From Anaerolineae bacterium (GTDB lineage Bacteria; Chloroflexota; Anaerolineae; UBA4142; SHND01): DNA of 34,749 nucleotides. The DNA lies in assembly GCA_021463195.1 (NCBI GenBank), contig JAJTXZ010000051.1, positions 1 through 34,749 of the forward strand, written 5' to 3'. Positions 1 to 6,518 of this stretch are shown piece after piece (within the stretch, counting starts at the first letter, position 1; the number at the start of each line of letters is the position of its first letter). The translations under genes were made by a program, and so were the position numbers. The notes beneath the pieces were generated by a model that saw only the letters and a program-made list of their open reading frames with translations, did not search any database and had not been told where the DNA came from.

Positions 1-47
1 GTGTGTTTGGCAACCCCTATTCTACCAAGTAGGAATATTCAAATGCG

Positions 48-100
48 CTCTAAGGGTTTTCGAAAACCCTTAGGGTCTGGAAATCCGGGCAATCACCAGA
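48..100 (+). repeat. Dispersed palindromic repeat, family I copy 1
   Basis: A perfect 24-nt palindrome spans 50-73, centred on GGGTTTTCGAAAACCC, and extends by one wobble and one G-C pair to 48-75. It is followed by CTGGAA and, at 91-100, AATCACCAGA. The same arrangement (palindrome, CTGGAA, AATCACCAGA) occurs at 28910-28971 in the same orientation. It looks like a REP- or MITE-like intergenic element; no coding capacity. Confidence 0.8.
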
Positions 101-171
101 CGCGTGGGCGTGCGGGCGTGCGTGTGCGTCACGCTTTTGGGCGAATCGAATTCGCGCGCAACAAATACACA

Positions 172-191
172 AAACGTCCCTGCGGACGTTT
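172..191 (-). terminator. Hairpin 3' of namZ, possible terminator
   Basis: Perfect 8-bp stem AAACGTCC/GGACGTTT with a 4-nt loop, 71 nt past the namZ stop. Read on the minus strand it is followed by a T-rich stretch (TTTTGTGTATTTGTT). It lies in a block (172-245) that is repeated 3' of zwf, where the hairpin is also followed by T residues. The T-run is not uninterrupted, so termination is an inference. Confidence 0.4.
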
Positions 192-245
192 CCGCGCCGC
201 AGACTTGCGTTGTAGCGATGAACTCGATCGCACGCGTTTTCCAAG
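172..245 (-). repeat. Conserved 3'-flank repeat block, copy 1
   Basis: On the minus strand this block reads CTTGGAAAACGCGTGCGATC at its 5' end (245 downwards), then CAAGTCTGC, then AACGTCCGCAGGGACGTTT. The plus-strand block at 28777-28836 has the same three pieces in the same order, with one extra G, a 15-16 nt gap and few substitutions. Both copies lie downstream of a gene in the gene's own orientation (namZ here, zwf there). Confidence 0.7.
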
Positions 246-261
246 CGCGCAGCCCAAGCTG

Positions 262-1416
262 TCAAGCATATAATAACGCGGACGCGCGCGCGGCGCGATA
301 TTCGTCCATCGTCGTTTCCCAGTCGAATACGAGATCGTCAATCGGTTCGCCCGCGCTCAAACCTTTGCGCGCACGCGCGGTCCCGACGAGCAAATCGAGG
401 TGCGGCGACGCGCCTTCCCAACTCGTCGCGAGAAATTCAAACCGTTCAGGGTTTTGCGCGCGACACGCGGCGAGAATATGCAGCCCGACATACACTGGAC
501 GCAGCGCGTTGCGGTCAGTCACGTGAATTTGAACGCCATCGCATTTGATATCGCGATATTTGAAAGCGACGGGCGTGAACGCGTGCGCGCGAAAACGCGC
601 GCCGGGCAACTCGAGACGATTGAGTTGCCGCGCGAGCGCGTAACCGTCCAACCAGGGCGCGCCGCAAATTTCAAACGGCAGCGCTGTGCCGCGCCCTTCC
701 GATACGTTCGTGCCTTCGAGCAAGCACATGCCCGGATACACGATCGTCGTTTCAAAACGCGGCATACCCGGTGACAAGGGAATCCACGGCAGACCCGTTT
801 CATCGAACCACATGGCGCGCCGCCAATTTTGCATCCGAATAATTTGCGGTTCGACTTGATAGCGCGTCGCGGCAAGCCAACGCGCCAGCTCGCCCATCGT
901 CAAACCATGCCGAATCGGCACGGGGAGATGGCTGATGAACGATTGTAGCCCCGCGTCCACCAACGGACCTTCGATTTGGATTCCATTGATGGGATTGGGG
1001 CGGTCAAGCACAATCACGGCTTTGGCGAATTTTTCCGCCGCGCGCAAAACGTAATCAAGCGTGCTGATAAAAGTGTAAAAACGCGCGCCGACATCTTGCA
1101 TGTCAAACACCAACGCATCCACCGCTTGCAACATTTCCGCGTTAGGTTCTTGCGTTACGCCGTACAAACTATAGATGGGCAAGCCCGTACGCGCATCCGT
1201 CGCATCCGCCATCGCCATCGCATCCGCGCCCGCGCCATCCCAGCCGTGTTCGGGTCCAAACAAGGCGGTGATAGGCACGCCGCTTTGGCGCAGCGCATCT
1301 ACATTCGAGCTAAAATCGCGCGTAACGGCGGCGGCGTGCGTGACCAATCCGACGCGCTGCCCGCGCAAAATATTTTTGTGTTCGCGTAAAAAAATTTCCA
1401 ATCCGCTTTCTATCAT
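262..1416 (-). CDS. namZ: Exo-beta-N-acetylmuramidase NamZ-like (DUF1343)
   Basis: Known members of the DUF1343/NamZ family remove terminal non-reducing MurNAc from peptidoglycan fragments. This 384-residue protein carries the family blocks in order: GPEHGW at 54-59, with the glutamate of the likely active-site motif; FDMQDVGARFYT at 104-115; DRPNPI at 138-143; RHGLTMGE at 169-176; and further on a WRR..WF.ETGLPW segment and LLEGTNVSEGRGT. The N-terminus begins directly with the fold (MIESGLEIFL) and shows no signal peptide, so the enzyme is probably cytoplasmic, unlike the secreted Bacillus enzyme. It is divergent from murQ and a sugar kinase, with 86 bp between start codons, which fits a MurNAc salvage role: release, phosphorylation, ether cleavage. 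An AAAGGA lies about 10 nt before the ATG. Family assignment is firm; substrate specificity is by homology. Confidence 0.9.
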   Translation of the reverse strand: MIESGLEIFLREHKNILRGQRVGLVTHAAAVTRDFSSNVDALRQSGVPITALFGPEHGWDGAGADAMAMADATDARTGLPIYSLYGVTQEPNAEMLQAVDALVFDMQDVGARFYTFISTLDYVLRAAEKFAKAVIVLDRPNPINGIQIEGPLVDAGLQSFISHLPVPIRHGLTMGELARWLAATRYQVEPQIIRMQNWRRAMWFDETGLPWIPLSPGMPRFETTIVYPGMCLLEGTNVSEGRGTALPFEICGAPWLDGYALARQLNRLELPGARFRAHAFTPVAFKYRDIKCDGVQIHVTDRNALRPVYVGLHILAACRAQNPERFEFLATSWEGASPHLDLLVGTARARKGLSAGEPIDDLVFDWETTMDEYRAARASALLYA

Positions 1417-1430
1417 CTTGGCATTTGTCC

Positions 1431-1467
1431 TTTGGCGCGGCGCGTACGCATAAAAGCTTGCGCCAAA
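1431..1467. promoter_or_regulatory. 8-bp inverted repeat between divergent namZ and murQ
   Basis: TTTGGCGC at 1431-1438 and GCGCCAAA at 1460-1467 form perfect 8-bp arms around a 21-nt spacer, in the 86-bp gap between the two divergent genes of MurNAc metabolism. Its position suits an operator shared by both promoters. The high local GC content makes such a repeat less surprising than it would be elsewhere, and no clear -35/-10 pair was seen. Confidence 0.3.
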
Positions 1468-1502
1468 TTATCGCGGCGCGACGGTACCTGAGGTTATAAC
1501 GC

Positions 1503-2405
1503 ATGTCAAATCCCCCCCCCTTGCCGCTGACCGAGCTGAATAATCCATTGTCAGCCCAGATTGACCAAATGACCACGCGCGAAATTTTGGGGCTTATCAA
1601 CGCGCAAGACCAACAAGTGATCGACGCGGTGCGCGCGGAATTGGATCATATCACCGCCGCCGCCGACGCGATTTACGCGCGCCTGACGCAAGGCGGACGT
1701 TTAATTTACGCGGGCGCGGGCACTTCGGGACGGCTGGGCGTGGTGGACGCGAGCGAAATGCCGCCGACGTACAATGTATCACCCGATCGAGTGATTGGTT
1801 TGATTGCGGGCGGCGAAACAGCGTTGATTCGTTCGGTAGAAGGCGCCGAAGACCGCGTTGAATTGGGCAGCGCGGACATGACGCGCTTGAATGTTAACGC
1901 GCGCGATGCGGTGGTTGGAATTGCCGCAAGCGGGCGCACGCCGTACGTCATCGGCGCGCTGCAGCAAGCGAAAACGCGCGGCGCGCTCGCGATTAGCTTT
2001 GCCTGCACCTATCCCGCGCCAATTCATGCGGTCGCCGATTTGTATATCGCGCCCTTGACCGGGCCCGAAGTCGTGGAAGGTTCGACGCGCATGAAAGCGG
2101 GCACCGCGACAAAATTAGTTTTGAATATGCTCAGCACGACAGTCATGATCAAGCTTGGCAAAACGTACGGCAACTTGATGGTGGACTTGCAGCCGACGAA
2201 TCAAAAACTGCGCGAACGCGCGCGGCGCATCGTCGAACGCGCTACTGGGTTGGACGCCGCGCGCGCGCAGCATTTGCTCGACGAATGCGGCGATACCAAA
2301 ACCGCGCTGGTGGCGCAGCTGGCGCGCGTCTCGCCAACAGCGGCACGCGCGCGTCTAAGCCGCGCGCAAGGTTCCGTGCGCCGCGCGCTGGAGCAGCCAG
2401 AATGA
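1503..2405 (+). CDS. murQ: N-acetylmuramic acid 6-phosphate etherase MurQ
   Basis: Cleaves the D-lactyl ether of MurNAc 6-phosphate to give GlcNAc 6-phosphate and D-lactate, in cytosolic cell-wall recycling. It is 300 residues, the normal family length. The SIS-domain signature GAGTSGRLGVVDASE is at 71-85 and includes the conserved glutamate of DASE; EGAED at 113-117 supplies the second conserved acidic cluster. A substrate-binding STRMKAGTATK segment follows, and the C-terminus has the helical tail typical of MurQ. The ATG sits 11 nt after a GAGG-like site. The stop codon overlaps the next gene's start by four bases (ATGA, 2402-2405), implying coupled translation with the kinase. A run of nine C (1512-1520) in codons 4-6 encodes three prolines and could be slippage-prone. 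Identification is very secure. Confidence 0.95.
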   Translation: MSNPPPLPLTELNNPLSAQIDQMTTREILGLINAQDQQVIDAVRAELDHITAAADAIYARLTQGGRLIYAGAGTSGRLGVVDASEMPPTYNVSPDRVIGLIAGGETALIRSVEGAEDRVELGSADMTRLNVNARDAVVGIAASGRTPYVIGALQQAKTRGALAISFACTYPAPIHAVADLYIAPLTGPEVVEGSTRMKAGTATKLVLNMLSTTVMIKLGKTYGNLMVDLQPTNQKLRERARRIVERATGLDAARAQHLLDECGDTKTALVAQLARVSPTAARARLSRAQGSVRRALEQPE

Positions 2406-3310
2406 TTATCGGCATTGATGGCGGCGGAACGCGCACGCGCGCGGCGCTCGCGGCGGATGACGGAAAAATATTGGGCATGGGCGAAGCGGGCGCGTCGAAT
2501 CCATTGACGCAAGGCGCATCCGCCGCGCAGCGCGAATTAGAGACGGCGATTGCGCGCGCGTTTGCGCAAGCGGGACAGCCGCGCGTGCGCGTCGCGGCAT
2601 TGTGCATGGGTTTGGGCGGCGCGGGACAGGCGCGCGCGCAGCAAGAGTTGGTCGCGTGGGCGCGCGCGGTTTTGGCGGAACGCGTCGAGGTCGTGCATGA
2701 CGGACAAATCGCGCTGGCGGCAGGCACATCAGAAAATTGGGGCGTCGCGGTGATTGCCGGCACCGGAGCGCTGCAATGGGGGCGCAATCGCGTGGGCGAA
2801 ACAGCGCGCGCGAGCGGCTGGGGTTATCTCATGGGTGACGAAGGCAGCGCGTTCGATTTGGCGCGGCAGGCGTTGCGCGCGGCAACGCAAAGCGCGGACG
2901 GGCGCGGCGAAAAAACCAACCTGCTCGACGCGATTTTACATTTTTGGAAATTGACCGCGCCGCGCGATTTAATCCCCCACGTCTATCGCGCCGGCTTGGG
3001 CCATCAAGACCTCGCGCGTCTCGCGCCGGTGGTGACACAATGCGCGGAACAGGGCGATGTCATCGCGCGCCAACTGCTCGACGACGCGGCAGACGCATTG
3101 GCGCGCGGCGTCGCGGCGGTGAGTCAAACGCTGCAGCTGCGCGCGGAAACTTTTCCGCTGGCGGCGACCGGCGGATTGCTTTTGGGCGCGCGCGTATATC
3201 GCGAACTTTTTTTGCGCGCGTTGATTCGACATGAATGCGTCTGCGCGCCGATTGAATGGGTGGATGCTCCGGTGCGCGGCGCGGCGCGATTAGCGCGCGC
3301 GCTGCTTTGA
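2402..3310 (+). CDS. BadF/BadG/BcrA/BcrD-type ATPase: amino-sugar (MurNAc/GlcNAc) kinase
   Basis: Sugar kinase of the actin/hexokinase fold, 302 residues. The phosphate-1 motif DGGGTRTR is at 6-13. The central IAGTGA and GDEGSAFDLARQAL segments and the C-terminal ATGGLLLG adenosine motif are those of the BadF/BcrA family, which includes the bacterial MurNAc/GlcNAc kinase MurK and eukaryotic GlcNAc kinase. Placement directly after murQ with a 4-bp overlap, and opposite namZ, argues that it phosphorylates MurNAc (and perhaps GlcNAc) freed by NamZ to feed MurQ. The start is the ATG inside the overlap, because the family begins immediately with the phosphate-binding strand (MIIGIDGGG). An in-frame upstream extension would lie wholly inside murQ and is rejected. 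The exact sugar is inferred from context. Confidence 0.85.
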   Translation: MIIGIDGGGTRTRAALAADDGKILGMGEAGASNPLTQGASAAQRELETAIARAFAQAGQPRVRVAALCMGLGGAGQARAQQELVAWARAVLAERVEVVHDGQIALAAGTSENWGVAVIAGTGALQWGRNRVGETARASGWGYLMGDEGSAFDLARQALRAATQSADGRGEKTNLLDAILHFWKLTAPRDLIPHVYRAGLGHQDLARLAPVVTQCAEQGDVIARQLLDDAADALARGVAAVSQTLQLRAETFPLAATGGLLLGARVYRELFLRALIRHECVCAPIEWVDAPVRGAARLARALL

Positions 3311-3318
3311 TGCGCGAC

Positions 3319-4545
3319 TCATTCATCACGCAACCATTCAGCCGCGCCCAAACCCGCCGCGCGCCCGGTGGCAAAACACGCGGTGAGCAAATAGCCGCCC
3401 GTCGGCGCTTCCCAGTCTATCATTTCACCCGCGCAAAAAACGCCGGGTAAATTTCGCAGCATCAATTTTTCATCCAGCGCGTCAAACATCACGCCGCCCG
3501 CGCTGCTGATCGCGCGCTCGATGGACGCGGTTGCGACGAGCGGCACGCGCAACTGTTTGATTTGCGCGGCGAGCTTTTGCGCGTCGTCAAAAGCCGCGCG
3601 CGGCGCCAATTCGCGCAGCAAACCCATTTTGACGCCGCGTATGCCAACTGTTTTTTCGAGCTGCGTCGCGAGCGAACGTTTGCCGCGCGGCGTTTCCAAT
3701 TTTCGCGCGAGCCAAGTTTGTGAACGGTCGGGCGCCAAGTCAAGCGCAATCGTCGCGCTGTCGCGTTCGAGCGCCTCGCGCAGCCGCGCCGATGCCGCAT
3801 AAATCAAATTGCCTTCGATGCCCGCGCGGGTAATGACAAATTCGCCGCGCTGCGTAAAATCTTGAAACGTCAACGCGACGGTTTTAACCGGCGCGCCTTC
3901 AAAGCGCTGTCGAAACGCGTCGCTCCACGCGACGATAAAGCCGCAATTCGCGGGACGCAGCGGCTGAATCGGAATGCCGCATTCTTGCAGCGCGGCAGTC
4001 CATGCGCCATCGGAACCAAGTCTCGCCCAACTGCCGCCGCCGAGCGCAAGAATGACCGCGCGCGCGTGAATGATTTTTTCGCCGTTTGGCGTATCGAAAA
4101 CAAGCGCGCGCGTTTTTTCATTCGCGTTTTGCCGCGCCAAGCCGCGCCACTTGTGGCGCATATAAAATACGACGCCCGCGTCATTCAAACGTTTCAACCA
4201 TGCGCGCAGCAGCGGACTTGCTTTCAGGGCGCGCGGAAAAACGCGATTCGAAGTGCCGACAAAAGTATTCGCGCCCAACGCGTCCGCCCACGCGCGCGCG
4301 TCGTCCGGTCCGAATTGTCGCAAATACGGCGCGAGCCGCGCGCTTGATTCGCCATAGCGCGTCACGAATTTTTCAAACGGTTCGCTGTGTGTGAGATTCA
4401 AACCGCCGCGCCCCGCCATCAAAAATTTGCGCGCGGGCGAAGGCATCGCGTCGAAAATTTCCGCGCGCAAGTTTTTTTCCGCCAGCGCTTGCGCCGTCAT
4501 CAAACCCGCGGGGCCCGCGCCGATGACGACAATCGGTTCAGTCAC
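3319..4545 (-). CDS. FAD-dependent oxidoreductase, BaiN/HI0933 (YhiN) family
   Basis: A 408-residue flavoprotein of the HI0933-like/BaiN group. The dinucleotide-binding GAGPAG is at 9-14, followed by the family block AGRGGLNLTHSE, and the C-terminus carries the FAD-closing motif CAGEMIDWEAPTGGY. Family members are cytosolic flavoenzymes, some implicated in reduction of unsaturated or steroid-like substrates; the physiological substrate here cannot be told. Its 3' end meets the kinase gene convergently with only 8 bp between stops. The start is GTG at 4545, with family-like sequence directly after it. A TATAAT box on the minus strand ends six bases before this GTG, so the message may be leaderless; no Shine-Dalgarno sequence is possible in that arrangement. 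No link to neighbouring pathways is evident. Confidence 0.85.
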   Translation of the reverse strand: MTEPIVVIGAGPAGLMTAQALAEKNLRAEIFDAMPSPARKFLMAGRGGLNLTHSEPFEKFVTRYGESSARLAPYLRQFGPDDARAWADALGANTFVGTSNRVFPRALKASPLLRAWLKRLNDAGVVFYMRHKWRGLARQNANEKTRALVFDTPNGEKIIHARAVILALGGGSWARLGSDGAWTAALQECGIPIQPLRPANCGFIVAWSDAFRQRFEGAPVKTVALTFQDFTQRGEFVITRAGIEGNLIYAASARLREALERDSATIALDLAPDRSQTWLARKLETPRGKRSLATQLEKTVGIRGVKMGLLRELAPRAAFDDAQKLAAQIKQLRVPLVATASIERAISSAGGVMFDALDEKLMLRNLPGVFCAGEMIDWEAPTGGYLLTACFATGRAAGLGAAEWLRDE

Positions 4546-4551
4546 GACCCT

Positions 4552-4557
4552 ATTATA
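4552..4557 (-). promoter_or_regulatory. -10 box positioned for a leaderless GTG start
   Basis: The minus strand reads TATAAT followed by six bases and then the GTG start of the BaiN-family gene (4545). A transcription start about seven bases after the -10 box would fall on the G of the start codon. The -35 region is poor, which is common for leaderless promoters. Confidence 0.4.
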
Positions 4558-4587
4558 CGCGGATACGGCACGGCGTTAGCTTGCGTT

Positions 4588-4656
4588 TATAATTCACGCA
4601 TGATTTTTTGTTTCCAAGAATTAGCAAGCGCTAAAAGGCTTGGGAGCTAAAAGGAG
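4588..4656 (+). promoter_or_regulatory. Putative -10 box and Shine-Dalgarno for the MttB-like gene
   Basis: TATAAT at 4588-4593 points towards the MttB-like gene and gives a leader of about 60 nt. AAGGAG at 4651-4656, six bases before the ATG at 4663, is a good ribosome binding site. The leader contains two GCTAAAAGG direct repeats (from about 4630 and 4646) and a CCAAG/CTTGG inverted repeat. No good -35 box was found, so the promoter is tentative; the ribosome binding site is clear. Confidence 0.4.
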
Positions 4657-4662
4657 TTTCGT

Positions 4663-6126
4663 ATGTTCCGTCCACGAATTGAAATGGTCGCGCCTGAATT
4701 GATTCCGCAAATTCTCGACGAAGCGTTTGCCATTCTCGAAAATCCCGGTGTTATTTTTCAATGGACGCCCGCGCTGGACCTGCTCGCCGATTTTGGCGCG
4801 CAGGTGAATTTTGAAACGTTGACGGCGCGCCTTTCGCGCGACTTGATCGAGCGCGCGTTGCGCTCCGCGCCGCGCGAATTTTTTTTGCGCGATGCGTCAG
4901 GCAATCCTACCGTCCAGTACGGCGGCGACGCGATTCATTTCGACCCTGGCTCGTCGGCGCTATGGATGTATGACAGCGTAACGCACGATTATCGCGCGCC
5001 AAATACGCGCGACTTTTGTCGCTACGCGCGCCTTGCCGACGCGCTGCCCGCGTTCGACGCGTTAAGCACCGCGTTTATTCCGCAAGACGTGCCGGGCGAC
5101 ATGGCGGATTTGTATCGCTTATATTTATGTTTGCGTTGTTCGGACAAACCGGTGGTGACGGGCGCGTTCGCGGTGGATACGATGCAGGTGATGCGTGAAT
5201 TGTTGAGCGTGACGCGCGGCGGCGATGACGCGCTGCGTCATAAACCGCGCGCTGTCTTTGACGTATGCCCCACCCCCCCCTTGCAATGGAGCGACAACAC
5301 GAGCGCGAATATCATCGAAGGGGCGCGCCATTTTATTCCGATACAATTTGTGGCGGTGCCGCTCGCGGGCGCGGCGGCGCCGATTACGCTGATTGGTTCG
5401 CTCACGCAGCACATTGCGGAAAATTTGAGCGGCATCGTTTTGCATCAGTGCGCGCAAGCGGGCGCGCCATTAGTCTTTGGCGGCGCGCCCGCGATTTTTG
5501 ATATGCGAATGGGCGTGACGCCACTGGGCGCGTTAGAGAGCTCGATGTTATCGTGCGCGGCGGCGCAAATCGCGAAATATTTGGGTTTGCCTACGCACGG
5601 CTATTTGGGTCTGTCCGACACCAAAGTCGCGGATATGCAAGCGGGTTGGGAGACGGGCATGAGCGCGCTGATGGGCGCGCTCGCGGGCGTGAACATGATG
5701 AGCGGCGCGGGTTTGCTCGACAGCGCGGCGGCGTTCAGCATTGAAAAAATGATTGCGGACGCCGAAATAATTGCGATGGCGCGCAAAACGGTGGAAGGAA
5801 TTGGACGGGTGGAGGATGGCGCTTTCGCGTTGGACGCATTGCGCGCGATTGGTCCCGGCGGCACGTTTCTCGATTCCGCGCAAACGTTTGAGCGTTTTCG
5901 GCTCGACCAAATTCAACATTCGTCCGTCGTAGACCGCGTGACACGGCGGACATGGCTCGCGGCAGGCAAGCAAGACACCATCACCCGCGCCCGCGCGCAA
6001 ACCGAAAAATTGGAGCGCGAATTAACGCCGCGTCAAATGGATGCAGACCTCGCGCGCGCGTTAGAGGAAATCGTCGCGCGCGAAGCGAAACGTTTGGGAA
6101 TGGAAACATTACCCGCGCTGGAATGA
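4663..6126 (+). CDS. MttB-superfamily methyltransferase (non-pyrrolysine)
   Basis: A 487-residue member of the trimethylamine methyltransferase (MttB) superfamily, TIM-barrel enzymes that pass a methyl group from a quaternary amine to a corrinoid protein. The N-terminal IFQWTPALDLLADFGAQVN segment, the central cluster and the SDTKVADMQAGWE block at 318-330 followed by NMMSGAGLLD are typical. The reading frame has no internal stop and ends in TGA, so it does not encode the amber-specified pyrrolysine of archaeal MttB; such homologues act on glycine betaine, carnitine and related quaternary amines. No corrinoid protein, second methyltransferase or RamA-type activator is nearby, so the substrate is open. 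A strong ribosome binding site (AAGGAG, 4651) fixes the start. An intrinsic terminator follows. An eight-C run is present at 5273-5280. Confidence 0.88.
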   Translation: MFRPRIEMVAPELIPQILDEAFAILENPGVIFQWTPALDLLADFGAQVNFETLTARLSRDLIERALRSAPREFFLRDASGNPTVQYGGDAIHFDPGSSALWMYDSVTHDYRAPNTRDFCRYARLADALPAFDALSTAFIPQDVPGDMADLYRLYLCLRCSDKPVVTGAFAVDTMQVMRELLSVTRGGDDALRHKPRAVFDVCPTPPLQWSDNTSANIIEGARHFIPIQFVAVPLAGAAAPITLIGSLTQHIAENLSGIVLHQCAQAGAPLVFGGAPAIFDMRMGVTPLGALESSMLSCAAAQIAKYLGLPTHGYLGLSDTKVADMQAGWETGMSALMGALAGVNMMSGAGLLDSAAAFSIEKMIADAEIIAMARKTVEGIGRVEDGAFALDALRAIGPGGTFLDSAQTFERFRLDQIQHSSVVDRVTRRTWLAAGKQDTITRARAQTEKLERELTPRQMDADLARALEEIVAREAKRLGMETLPALE

Positions 6127-6132
6127 TCTGAT

Positions 6133-6165
6133 AACGTCGCGCCATTTGGACGCGGCGTTTTTTTT
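6133..6165 (+). terminator. Intrinsic terminator after the MttB-like gene
   Basis: Nine-pair stem AACGTCGCG (6133-6141) and CGCGGCGTT (6151-6159) with one G-T wobble, a nine-base loop, and eight T residues (6158-6165). It lies 7 nt after the TGA stop. There is no T-run on the minus strand, so it acts only on plus-strand transcription. Confidence 0.85.
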
Positions 6166-6187
6166 GCGCCCAAACGCGTTTTGAAAT

Positions 6188-6514
6188 TTACGCCGCGCAA
6201 TTTGTCAACGCGTTCGCCCAGACACATTCATCATCCCGCGCGTTTGTGGAATACCACACGCGCATCGGTTTTGCGAACGCGCGCAAATAATCAATGTGCC
6301 ACCGCAATTTTTTATGCGCGCGCTGATGCCGCGCCACGCGCGCATACAGGCCGTCCGCGCCGCGCGCGCTGCCGACATAGACGTAATAGCCGCGCGGAAA
6401 ATCGAACGCGTCCAGCTTGCCGATTTGAATGCGCGTCGCGCGCGGCAGAGCGAGTTCGAGCGCGTACGTGCCGCGCTGCGCGGGCAGTTGCGATGGCAAA
6501 TTCTTGGCGGGCAT
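6188..6514 (-). CDS. GIY-YIG-like nuclease, DUF123/Uri family, short at C-terminus
   Basis: Small 108-residue protein of the DUF123 (COG1833, Uri-type) GIY-YIG superfamily. It shows the family lead-in RGTYALELALP, the core GYYVYVGSA at 42-50 (in place of GIY-YIG), LYARVARH with the catalytic-type arginine at 59, WHIDYL at 72-77 and an acidic DDE ending at 96. Usual members continue with a cysteine/histidine-containing tail (GFG.SDC...SHLF); here the frame stops after NALTNCAA, and neither other frame downstream restores that tail. It may be a shortened or decaying copy. The start lies 4 bp after the stop of the upstream beta-helix gene, suggesting co-transcription, though no Shine-Dalgarno sequence is visible. 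DNA-related activity is by family only. Confidence 0.7.
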   Translation of the reverse strand: MPAKNLPSQLPAQRGTYALELALPRATRIQIGKLDAFDFPRGYYVYVGSARGADGLYARVARHQRAHKKLRWHIDYLRAFAKPMRVWYSTNARDDECVWANALTNCAA

Positions 6515-6518
6515 GAAT

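Larger units (their letters stand above)
1..261. other. Intergenic region with repeat copies, no gene seen
   Basis: Non-coding stretch between the window edge and the 3' end of namZ. It holds a palindromic repeat module (48-100) and a second conserved block (172-245), both matched near 28777-28971. Reading frames that stay open here are short, run into namZ antisense and match no family I recognise; they are explained by the CGCG-rich composition. No start codon with a convincing ribosome binding site was found. Confidence 0.6.

Noticed and set aside
4663-6126. Pyrrolysine-containing MttB
   Set aside because: There is no in-frame TAG; the frame runs open from ATG to TGA.
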